37,371 nt of DNA. Origin: a virus. The notes beneath the pieces are model-generated. The model did not search any database. It saw only the letters and a list, made by a program, of their open reading frames with translations, and was not told where the DNA came from. A program made the translations under genes and the position numbers. The stretch covers positions 1-37,371 of the IMG/VR virus record IMGVR_UViG_3300036857_000068. One strand, 5' to 3'. Below are positions 30,583-37,371 of the stretch, piece after piece; within the stretch, counting starts at the first letter, position 1; every line of letters begins with the position of its first letter.

Positions 30583-31442
30583 GCGAGCCCGCGCTCGAGG
30601 CGGCCGCCGCTCCGACGATCGTCGCCGAGCTCGACACGGCCCGGCTCGGCTACAAGCTCACGGTTACCGTCGCGGCCGGGTCGACCGACGTCAGCGTGTG
30701 GCGCGTCTCGACCGCGAGCGGCAACCTCGCCTACGTGCGCGGCTACTCCGACCGGCCGCTCTCCGGGCAAACGACCGTGCTGCTCTACGACTGGGAGGTC
30801 CCGCTCGGCGTCGAGGTCGTCTACTACGCGCAGTCGACGGTCGCCGGCGTGAGCTCCGCGGTCGGGCAGGCCGGCCCGTTCACCGTCGAGGACGATCGGG
30901 ACTGGCTCGTCGACCTCGCCCGCCCGACGAATTCGTTCCCGATCTACGTCGAGGCGCTGCCCGAGCTCGCGTTCGAGGGGTCGGCGGGCGTGCACCGCGT
31001 GCTCAACCGGCGCGACCCGATCCTCACCACCTCGCCGCTCTGGACGCCGTCCGGCACGCTCTCGTTCGTCACGCACACGCGCCTCGAGCGCGACCGGGCG
31101 CGCGCCGTGCTCGGCGCCGGCGTCGCGTTCCTGCTCCGCACACCGCCCGACGAGGGCGTCGGCAACATCTACCTCGGCACGACCAAGCTGTCCGAGCAGC
31201 GGCTCTCGAGGCTCGCGCTGCACGACGACCGCCGGTTCGTCGTCGAGGTCGTGCAGGTCGCCCGGCCCGATCCGAGCGTGTTCACCCCGGTACCGCCGCT
31301 CACCTACGCGGAGCGGAAGGCGCTCTATCCGCTCTACAGCGACGCCACCGCGACCGGGATGAGCTACCAATCGCTCGCCTACTCAGGCGGCGTCGACACC
31401 GGCGTCGATCCGTTCCCGGACTGGCTCCCGGACGACGTCTAG
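30579..31442 (+). CDS. Distal tail-like minor tail protein
   Basis: The 287-aa product starts at ATG 30579 (ATGA). It follows the tape measure, is beta-rich, and holds a fibronectin-like N-terminal part (LTVTVAAGSTDVSVWRVSTA). A second domain (TLSFVTHTRLERDRARAVLG) resembles Dit-like tail-tip subunits. The call is by order and composition. Confidence 0.7.
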   Translation: MSEPALEAAAAPTIVAELDTARLGYKLTVTVAAGSTDVSVWRVSTASGNLAYVRGYSDRPLSGQTTVLLYDWEVPLGVEVVYYAQSTVAGVSSAVGQAGPFTVEDDRDWLVDLARPTNSFPIYVEALPELAFEGSAGVHRVLNRRDPILTTSPLWTPSGTLSFVTHTRLERDRARAVLGAGVAFLLRTPPDEGVGNIYLGTTKLSEQRLSRLALHDDRRFVVEVVQVARPDPSVFTPVPPLTYAERKALYPLYSDATATGMSYQSLAYSGGVDTGVDPFPDWLPDDV

Positions 31443-32642
31443 ATGCTCGCCGTCTCGCAACGGTTCCTCGACGCGCTCGTCGAGTCGCACCGCGTCACCG
31501 TCGCCGCGACGATCATCCCGCCCGGCGGGTCGCCGGCGCCCGCGGCCGCGCAGGTAATCAGCGGCTCGCTCCGGATGGACCGCGACGCGCGCATCCGCCG
31601 GCAAGCATCGGTCACGGTCGGGTTCGAGCTCGAGCCGAACCTCGACTACATCCGCACGCTCCCGTTCGGCGGCTACGTCGAGCTCGGCCGCGGCATCCTC
31701 TACGCCGACGGCGCCGAGGAAACGCCGACGCTCGCAACGCTCCGCGTCGACAACGTCTCGTGGTCGCAGTCGCAGGGGCAGGCGACGCTCGAGCTCTCCG
31801 ACCGGATGGCGCAGGTCCAAGACTCCTCGTTCCCGACCCCGTGGACGCCGAACGGGCTGCACCCGTCCGACGCGATCGTCGACACGGTGCAAGAGCTCTT
31901 CGGGAGCTCGATCGTGTACCACGTCTCGACGACGCCGGCGACCGAGCCGACGCTCGTCGACGCGACCTACGATCAGGACCGGGCGCAGGCGATCAGCGAC
32001 CTCGCCTCGAGCGTCGGCGCGGCCGCGTGGTTCGACGCCGCCGGCGACTTCGTGCTCGCGCCGCTCCCGCCCGACCCGGCGACCGTCACGCCCGTGTGGG
32101 AGTTCGAGGTCGGCGAGGACGGCACCCTCGAGGAAGTGCAGGAGAACCTCGACCGCTCCGCGGTCAGGAACGGCGTCGCCGTCCGCGGGCAGGCCGACGC
32201 GAGCTCGCCGCCTATCTACAGCCTCGCCGTCGACGACGACTCGAGCTCGCCGACCTACTGGGGCGGACCGTTCGGCAAGGTCGCGCTCATCGTGTCGCTC
32301 ACGAGCGTGCAGTCGCAGGCGCAGGCCGACGCGACCGCCGCCTCCCTGCTCAACCTGCGGCTCGGCCTCGCCCGCACCGTGACGCTCCGCGGCGTCCCGA
32401 TGCCGGCGCTCGAGCCCGACGACGTCGTGCTCGCTTGCTACCCGGACGGCCGCGAGGAGCCGCTCCGGGTCAACGCCGTGCAGCTTTCGCTCGAGCCCGG
32501 CTCGTCGATGGACGTGACCGTTACCGGCCACTACCGGCCCGACATGCTCGACCGCCGCCGAGCTCGCCCGCCGGCGATCCGTCTCTACGCCGGCGACGCC
32601 GCGTGGCGCGAGCTCGCCGGCGCGACCGTGGTGAGCTCGTGA
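31443..32642 (+). CDS. Tail tip protein (DUF5047/Tal-like)
   Basis: The 399-aa product starts at ATG 31443, directly after the previous stop. The N-terminus (SQRFLDALVESHRVTVAATI) and the later GSLRMDRDARIRRQASVTVG resemble the DUF5047-type tail-tip proteins of actinophages. A beta-strand series runs to the end. It would form the baseplate hub contacting the Dit ring. Confidence 0.75.
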   Translation: MLAVSQRFLDALVESHRVTVAATIIPPGGSPAPAAAQVISGSLRMDRDARIRRQASVTVGFELEPNLDYIRTLPFGGYVELGRGILYADGAEETPTLATLRVDNVSWSQSQGQATLELSDRMAQVQDSSFPTPWTPNGLHPSDAIVDTVQELFGSSIVYHVSTTPATEPTLVDATYDQDRAQAISDLASSVGAAAWFDAAGDFVLAPLPPDPATVTPVWEFEVGEDGTLEEVQENLDRSAVRNGVAVRGQADASSPPIYSLAVDDDSSSPTYWGGPFGKVALIVSLTSVQSQAQADATAASLLNLRLGLARTVTLRGVPMPALEPDDVVLACYPDGREEPLRVNAVQLSLEPGSSMDVTVTGHYRPDMLDRRRARPPAIRLYAGDAAWRELAGATVVSS

Positions 32643-33007
32643 GCAGCGGCACGCCGCCGCTCCGCGCCGGGACGCCCGTCAGGACGCTCCCGAACGTTCT
32701 ACGCCGCGCGATCGACGACCGGCAGGCGGTGCGGCTGCAACTCGGCAAGGTCACGGCGACCCCGGACCTCAGGCACGTCACCGTCGACGTCAGCGGCGCG
32801 ACGCGCACGATCCCGAAGCTCCGCGGCTACACGCCCGTCGTCGGCGAGCCCTGCTACATCCTCACCGGCCAATACTGGACGCTCGCGCTCGGCACCGTGT
32901 CCGCGACCGCGCTCGAGCTCGACACGCTCCGAGCTCGCCTCGACGAGCTCGCCGGCGACACGCCGCTCACCGTTCAGGTCCTCCGCGACCTGCTCACGCC
33001 CGAATAG
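32639..33007 (+). CDS. Minor tail protein, 122 aa
   Basis: It starts at GTG 32639 (GTGA). The beta domain (AVRLQLGKVTATPDLRHVTV, then LRGYTPVVGEPCYILTGQYW) has the look of an OB-fold, common in phage tail-tip or spike proteins. A C-terminal helix (LDELAGDTPLTVQVLRDLL) follows. No family was assigned. Confidence 0.65.
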   Translation: MSSGTPPLRAGTPVRTLPNVLRRAIDDRQAVRLQLGKVTATPDLRHVTVDVSGATRTIPKLRGYTPVVGEPCYILTGQYWTLALGTVSATALELDTLRARLDELAGDTPLTVQVLRDLLTPE

Positions 33008-33017
33008 GAGGTCACGG

Positions 33018-33707
33018 ATGGGCACGACCACGAAGCTCGGACTCCCGTACCCCGAGGGCGACGAGCCCGACGACGTCCCGCTCGACGTCAAGGAGCTCGC
33101 CGAGCGACTCGACGCGATCGCCGGCGCGGCCAGCGGGCTCGCCACGCTCGACGCGGCCGGCAAGGTGCCAGCCGCGCAGGCACCCTCGAGCGTCCCGACC
33201 GGCGCCCTGTTCGCGTGGCCGGCCGCGGCCGCACCGACCGGCTACCGGCTGTGCGACGGGTCGCCCGTGTCCCGCTCGACGTATTCCGACCTGTTCGCCG
33301 TGATCGGGACCACCTACGGCGCGGGCGACGGGTCGACCACGTTCAACCTGCCGAACCTCAAGGGGCGCGTTCCGGCCGGCCTCGACGCGGCGCAAACCGA
33401 GTTCAACACGCTCGGCAAGATCGGCGGCGAGAAAACGCACGTGCTGACCGCGGCCGAGATGCCTGTGCACAACCACTCGTGGTCGGGCAACGTGTCCGGC
33501 TCCGGGCAGGCGAACAACAACGTGCTCTACGACACGGGCGGCAGTTCGGGCGTCACGCCGCAGGCCGGCTCGCGCTCGCTGCAGTGGGGTCAGGTCGGCG
33601 TCTCGTGGTCGGGCAGCGTGTCCGGCTCGGTCGGCAACGCCGGGTCGGGCGGCGCGCACAACGTGCTTCAGCCGTACGTAACGCTCAACTACATCATTAA
33701 GACGTAG
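33018..33707 (+). CDS. Tail fibre with collar domain
   Basis: The 229-aa product starts at ATG 33018 after TAGGAGGTCACGG. An N-terminal linker (LGLPYPEGDEPDDVPLDVKE) is followed by a phage tail collar domain from about residue 60: TGALFAWPAAAAPTGYRLCD, YSDLFAVIGTTYGAGDGSTT, and NLPNLKGRVPAG. A Gly/Ser-rich tip ends in QPYVTLNYIIKT. Such fibres make trimeric receptor-binding tips. It is the last tail gene. Confidence 0.9.
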   Translation: MGTTTKLGLPYPEGDEPDDVPLDVKELAERLDAIAGAASGLATLDAAGKVPAAQAPSSVPTGALFAWPAAAAPTGYRLCDGSPVSRSTYSDLFAVIGTTYGAGDGSTTFNLPNLKGRVPAGLDAAQTEFNTLGKIGGEKTHVLTAAEMPVHNHSWSGNVSGSGQANNNVLYDTGGSSGVTPQAGSRSLQWGQVGVSWSGSVSGSVGNAGSGGAHNVLQPYVTLNYIIKT

Positions 33708-33723
33708 AAAGGGGCGAGCTCGA

Positions 33724-33978
33724 ATGCAGACGATCGGTTCGCAGGACGGAATCGTCGCGTTCCACAACCGGCTACGCGACCTCGACCCGGCCGGCACGCT
33801 GCTCGTCAAGGCGGGCGGCAAGTGGCCGTCGATCGACACGCTCAAGGACCGGCCGCTCGAGGAGTGGAAGGCGATCGACAAGCATCAGCGCATGGATCAG
33901 GTCCTCAAGGACGACCACGACGCGGGAGGGACGGTCGCCGCCGAGGCGAGCCCTTTCTCCGACGCGGCCTATTCGTAA
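33724..33978 (+). CDS. Small ORF that may be the frameshift N-terminus of the lysin
   Basis: The 84-aa product starts at ATG 33724 after GAAAGGGGCG. It is alpha/beta with a KAGGKWPSIDTLKDRPLEEW segment and a charged helix (AIDKHQRMDQVLKDDHD). The stop (33976-33978) lies 20 bases past a CCCTTTC heptamer in the correct phase for -1 slippage. The following lysin frame has no start codon near its first conserved residues. It is either a separate short protein or the first part of a fused lysin; both may be made. Confidence 0.65.
   Translation: MQTIGSQDGIVAFHNRLRDLDPAGTLLVKAGGKWPSIDTLKDRPLEEWKAIDKHQRMDQVLKDDHDAGGTVAAEASPFSDAAYS
33951..33957 (+). promoter_or_regulatory. Candidate -1 ribosomal frameshift site
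   Basis: The heptamer C-CCT-TTC is in the X-XXY-YYZ phase of the upstream ORF (codons AGC CCT TTC). Slipping one base back gives CCC TTT then CTC CGA CGC, which is the frame of the lysin. A GAGG tract lies about eight bases upstream and could stimulate the shift. No strong downstream hairpin was worked out. Confidence 0.5.
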
Positions 33979-34736
33979 GCTGGGGCGCAGACACCTCCGA
34001 ATTCGAGATAGGCGTCCGCTCGCCCGGCGCTCTCGTCCGGCAAGCGCTCGTGTCCGGCTACGGGTGGCTCCCGGTGCAGTACGGGCGCACGCTCGGCCTC
34101 GACTACAAGACGGCGTGCGACGAGCAAGGGATGATGTGGGGGCTATGGGACGCATGGCCCGAAGCGGACCACGGCGAGGTCGCGGCCAGCTTCGAGCCGG
34201 CGTTCTACATCTGCCAAGCGGAACAGGCCGGCGACACCGCTGAGGTTGCGCGCGACCGCGGGCAGAAAGCGCTCGCCGCTCTCCGCGGCTGCCACGCGGC
34301 CGACCCGTCGATCACGCTCGCGCTCGTCACCGACCTCGGCCCGTCACGGGTCGACCCGACCCTCGACCCGGCGCTGCAAGAGCTCGACGCCTCGTGCCTG
34401 CCCGAGAGCTACCTGCAGGACAACCCGGCCGCGCTGCCCGACGTCATGTGCGGCGAGGCCTACAACCGCGGCTACTCGTGGGTCGTGTGCACGCCCGGCG
34501 CGTACTACGGCTACCCGCTCGCCAACTACCGCGACCAACACGGCGTCGACGCGTGTTGCGTGTGGGTCGCCGAGACGTTGAGCGCGGCCGACTGGACGTG
34601 TTGGGGCGGCGAGGTGATCGGCCGCGTCGAGGCGCCGCCGCCGCCGCGCACGCGGGCCGAGCTCCGCGCGAAGATCCTCGGCGACGCCGCCACGCTCGCC
34701 CGCACGGCGCGCGAGCTCGCCGATCGGCCGCGATAG
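33957..34736 (+). CDS. Lysin-like (glycoside hydrolase-like) protein lacking a start codon
   Basis: The frame is open from well upstream to TAG/TGA-free 34736 and encodes a domain beginning near 33978 with SWGADTSEFEIGVRSP, as in TIM-barrel cell-wall hydrolase-like proteins (strand 1 with a 'DTS' tract). Later parts include MMWGLWDAWPEADHGEVAAS, EPAFYICQAEQ and CCVWVAETLSAADW. No ATG, GTG or TTG lies close before this start; the nearest in-frame ATG (33822) lies inside the upstream gene in another frame. Translation by -1 slippage at 33951 is the preferred model. The catalytic residues are not certain. Confidence 0.65.
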   Translation, partial: LRRGLFVSWGADTSEFEIGVRSPGALVRQALVSGYGWLPVQYGRTLGLDYKTACDEQGMMWGLWDAWPEADHGEVAASFEPAFYICQAEQAGDTAEVARDRGQKALAALRGCHAADPSITLALVTDLGPSRVDPTLDPALQELDASCLPESYLQDNPAALPDVMCGEAYNRGYSWVVCTPGAYYGYPLANYRDQHGVDACCVWVAETLSAADWTCWGGEVIGRVEAPPPPRTRAELRAKILGDAATLARTARELADRPR

Positions 34737-34739
34737 ACT
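34734..34739 (+). promoter_or_regulatory. -10 box TAGACT before lysis genes
   Basis: TAGACT (34734-34739) overlaps the lysin stop, and TAGACTCC matches the box before the portal gene. No clear -35 is visible. It would drive the genes from 34806 on. Confidence 0.4.
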
Positions 34740-34745
34740 CCGACG

Positions 34746-34775
34746 CGGTGCCGGGATAGAGGCCTCCCCGGCGCC
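34746..34775. terminator. Hairpin in leader before 34806
   Basis: CGGTGCCGGG (about 34746-34755) pairs with CCCGGCGCCG around an ATAGAGGCCTC loop, with one G-U pair. It lies after the lysin stop and before ATG 34806, so it may terminate the upstream transcript or shape the leader of the next one. Confidence 0.5.
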
Positions 34776-34805
34776 GTTCATTCGCGCTAAGCGATCGGAG
34801 GCCTC

Positions 34806-34994
34806 ATGCACGAAGAGACGCAACACGACCCGGACGCCGAGCGGGCCGCGCGCGAGCAGGAGCGCGAGCAGCGCGAGCGTGAGCAGCAAGACGACGACGA
34901 GCAGAAGCAGGGACAGGACGAGCAGGGCGACGCCGACTCGGCCGTCGACGAGCCCGACGAGGAACGCGACCCGAACCTCGAGCCCGGCACGTAG
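34806..34994 (+). CDS. Highly charged helical protein, 62 aa
   Basis: It starts at ATG 34806 after CGGAGG. The product is almost only Asp, Glu, Gln and Arg (RAAREQEREQREREQQDDDE) and would be a single charged helix or disordered. No family was recognised. Its place between two cell-wall enzymes suggests a lysis or tail accessory role, without proof. Confidence 0.6.
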   Translation: MHEETQHDPDAERAAREQEREQREREQQDDDEQKQGQDEQGDADSAVDEPDEERDPNLEPGT

Positions 34995-35009
34995 AGCTCG
35001 AGCTCGCCA

Positions 35010-35900
35010 ATGAGCGAGTGGTGGGGGAAGCCGTACAAGGGCGGCCCGATGCAGGGGCCGGACCTGCCACGCCCGCTCTACCCGCCCGATGCCGCGCCCG
35101 CCTACACGCCGTCCAAGGACGGCAAGGACGTCATCGCGTGGAAGCGCGGCATCTGGCGCGGCGGCCGCTGGCAGGGGCCGGCGTCCGGCTTCGACGACTC
35201 GTATAGCAACGGGTTCGCGCACGGCCGCAGCGGCAATGTCGGCGAGACGGGCGTCGCCGGCTTCCAACGCCAGATGCGGATTCAGCCGACCGGGTTCATC
35301 GGGAAGAGCACGGCGAACGCGATCCGCTCGGCGCTCGTCCCGGACGGGTTCGAGCACGCCGGCGAGCCGCTGCTCGACGCCTGCGCCGTGAACTTGCTCG
35401 AGGAGTACGTGCAGCAGCAGCAGCAGCCGACCGACGCCGTCGAGCGCGTGCGCGACGCCATCGCGGAGTTCTGCTCGAGCTCGATCGGCGCCGAGCCCGT
35501 GTGGCATTACGAGCAGCACCGGCCGATGCGGTACCTCGGCACGCCGCCGAAGAACACGCACAACTCCGACTGCTCGGAGCACGCGACCGAAGCCTACTTC
35601 TGGGCCCGCAAGCAAACCGGGATCGCCGTCCCGGACCCGAACGGGTCGGGATACAACGGCTACGGGTACACCGGCACGCTCATCGACAACCCGAAAGCGA
35701 GCTCGCCGTACAAGGTCGGCGACCTCGCCATCTACGGGAGCTCGACCGCGAGCACCGAGCACGTCTGCACGTGCTACCGCGCCGGCGACGCGAGCTCGTC
35801 CGCGTGGTGCTCGCACGGCAGCGAGGCCGCGCCGTACAGCGTCGCGCTCCACTACCGGTCCGACCTGCTCGTCGTCGTCCGTCCGCCGCTCACGCCGTGA
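35010..35900 (+). CDS. Endolysin, NlpC/P60-like amidase/peptidase
   Basis: The 296-aa product starts at ATG 35010. A peptidoglycan-binding-like segment (VAGFQRQMRIQPTGFIGKST, residues 82-101) comes first. A C-terminal peptidase follows, with a Cys in NSDCSEHATEAYFWARKQTG (C188), the VGDLAIYG turn (237-242) and a His in EHVCTCY (H251). This fits the Cys-His order of NlpC/P60 and CHAP enzymes. It would cut peptide bonds of peptidoglycan at the end of infection. The next gene is a holin candidate. Confidence 0.8.
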   Translation: MSEWWGKPYKGGPMQGPDLPRPLYPPDAAPAYTPSKDGKDVIAWKRGIWRGGRWQGPASGFDDSYSNGFAHGRSGNVGETGVAGFQRQMRIQPTGFIGKSTANAIRSALVPDGFEHAGEPLLDACAVNLLEEYVQQQQQPTDAVERVRDAIAEFCSSSIGAEPVWHYEQHRPMRYLGTPPKNTHNSDCSEHATEAYFWARKQTGIAVPDPNGSGYNGYGYTGTLIDNPKASSPYKVGDLAIYGSSTASTEHVCTCYRAGDASSSAWCSHGSEAAPYSVALHYRSDLLVVVRPPLTP

Positions 35901-36853
<953 letters not shown>

Positions 36854-37161
36854 GCCGCTTTCCCCTTCCCCCATGGCGCCGGGGCCGCTCGAGCTCGAAC
36901 GTGGAGGGGCCGCAGGGAGAGTGTGTGCGAGCGCCGGGCGTCCGGCCGCAGGTCGCTCCGCGCTACATCCGGTCGCTCCCCATGGCGGGCAAGTAAAGCA
37001 GACCCGTACGGCGGCCGCACACATGCGTACACGTGGGCGCCCGGAGCGGGTTCGTCGCGGTCCCCGGCGCCGTCGAGTTAGCCGGACCTAACCGTCGTGC
37101 CTGTCAACACATCGGGATTCGAACCGGTAGTAGTTTTCGGAATGCTTTAACGTGCAACACA
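36854..37161. other. Divergent regulatory region
   Basis: No gene is seen between the minus-strand HTH start and the plus-strand HTH start at 37162. A perfect TTGACA lies on the minus strand at 37107-37102, but no good -10 follows at the usual distance. The 12-mer ACACGTGGGCGC at 37029-37040 recurs at 26-37 (and 37265-37276). A GGGATTCGAACC stretch near 37114 resembles a tRNA T-arm, but no tRNA could be built. This is the expected place for a lysogeny switch. Confidence 0.5.
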
Positions 37162-37371
37162 ATGGCACGAATGGCGACGCGGGTCGGGCGGAAAAAGGGC
37201 AGGCCGCTCACTGAGCTCGAGCGCGAACATGGGCTACTCCTGATTGAAGTGAAGTCAGGCGCGCACACGTGGGCGCTTAAACTCGACGAGCGCCTCGAGG
37301 ACTTCGTTCTTAGGTGTCGCTCACGCGACTGCTCAGTGAGAAGCTTGTCGGAGGCTTTAGGCGTTTCTCCG
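37162..37371 (+). CDS. Small HTH DNA-binding protein, 5' part
   Basis: It starts at ATG 37162 (or 37171) and runs to the window end. The gene continues at base 1 of the window and stops at 189. The start of the product is basic (ARMATRVGRKKGRP). See the 1-189 entry for the domain and role. Confidence 0.72.
   Translation, partial: MARMATRVGRKKGRPLTELEREHGLLLIEVKSGAHTWALKLDERLEDFVLRCRSRDCSVRSLSEALGVSP
37240..37371. repeat. Terminal direct repeat, right copy
   Basis: This is the second copy of bases 1-132. The only difference is T at 37366 against C at 127. In the joined HTH protein the codon is CCT or TCT (Pro or Ser) depending on the copy, so the difference is a real variant or a read-end error. 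Confidence 0.95.

Noticed and set aside
37112-37128. GGGATTCGAACC, like a tRNA T-arm on the minus strand
   Set aside because: No matching acceptor, D or anticodon arms could be found around it, and the T-stem pairs poorly. It is probably chance, or an old att remnant.

Overview
This window looks like the complete genome of a temperate, tailed, siphovirus-like phage of a high-GC Actinomycetota host. It is drawn as a line but is probably circular or terminally redundant. Bases 1-132 recur at 37240-37371 with one difference, and a small helix-turn-helix gene runs off the right end (from 37162) and finishes at the left end (stop at 189). Nearly all genes are on the + strand, packed with ATGA/GTGA overlaps, GC-rich and strongly biased to GAG and CTC codons. 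The host group is inferred from the GC content, GTG starts, short-leader promoters and an Rpf-type transglycosylase whose C-terminal WPNTARxCGL signature recalls Thermoleophilia (Solirubrobacter/Conexibacter-like) proteins. No database search was run.

Layout. (1) 36455-37371 and 1-3781: lysogeny and integration. It holds a minus-strand HTH protein with a membrane segment, a divergent HTH gene, a six-unit 10-bp tandem repeat, two tiny overlapping genes, an excisionase-like HTH protein, a tyrosine integrase, three small genes, and an attP candidate. The attP candidate has a tRNA-Ser-like 3' end, paired GTGTGGTCC arm repeats, a strong terminator and a parS-like palindrome. (2) 3782-11910: early genes. 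They include a PD-(D/E)XK-like protein, an Rpf-like transglycosylase, a RAMP-like protein framed by two N3GG pentanucleotide arrays, a Cas4/RecB-like nuclease, a RecT-like annealing protein, a RepA/AAA_25-type ATPase with an iteron cluster in its 3' end, and a RusA resolvase. (3) 11950-20665: small basic protein, HNH endonuclease, baseplate/collagen-like fibre genes, terminase small and large subunits, a DpdA-like 7-deazaguanine DNA transglycosylase and a secreted protein. (4) 20749-33707: portal, MuF-like protein, scaffold, major capsid, head-tail connectors, tail tube, chaperones, tape measure, tail tip and collar fibre. (5) 33724-36479: lysis, with an ORF probably joined to a lysin by a -1 frameshift, an NlpC/P60-like endolysin, a one-span holin candidate and a collagen-like exported protein.

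How it works together. The integrase and excisionase would move the phage in and out of a host tRNA-Ser gene. The RecT/Cas4/RAMP-like/RusA set forms a recombination module, and the RepA-like ATPase with its iterons is a probable replication initiator plus origin. DpdA probably puts a 7-deazaguanine into phage DNA using host precursors, because no preQ0 synthesis genes are present. Late genes appear to be driven by a few similar promoters (TACAGT or TAGACT -10 boxes).

The most interesting signals are the paired N3GG arrays around the RAMP-like gene, the iterons inside the ATPase gene, the DpdA gene in a genome very rich in GAGCTC palindromes, the parS-like site beside attP, the CCCTTTC slippery site before a lysin that has no start codon, and the membrane-anchored HTH protein. 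No tRNA gene and no CRISPR array was seen.
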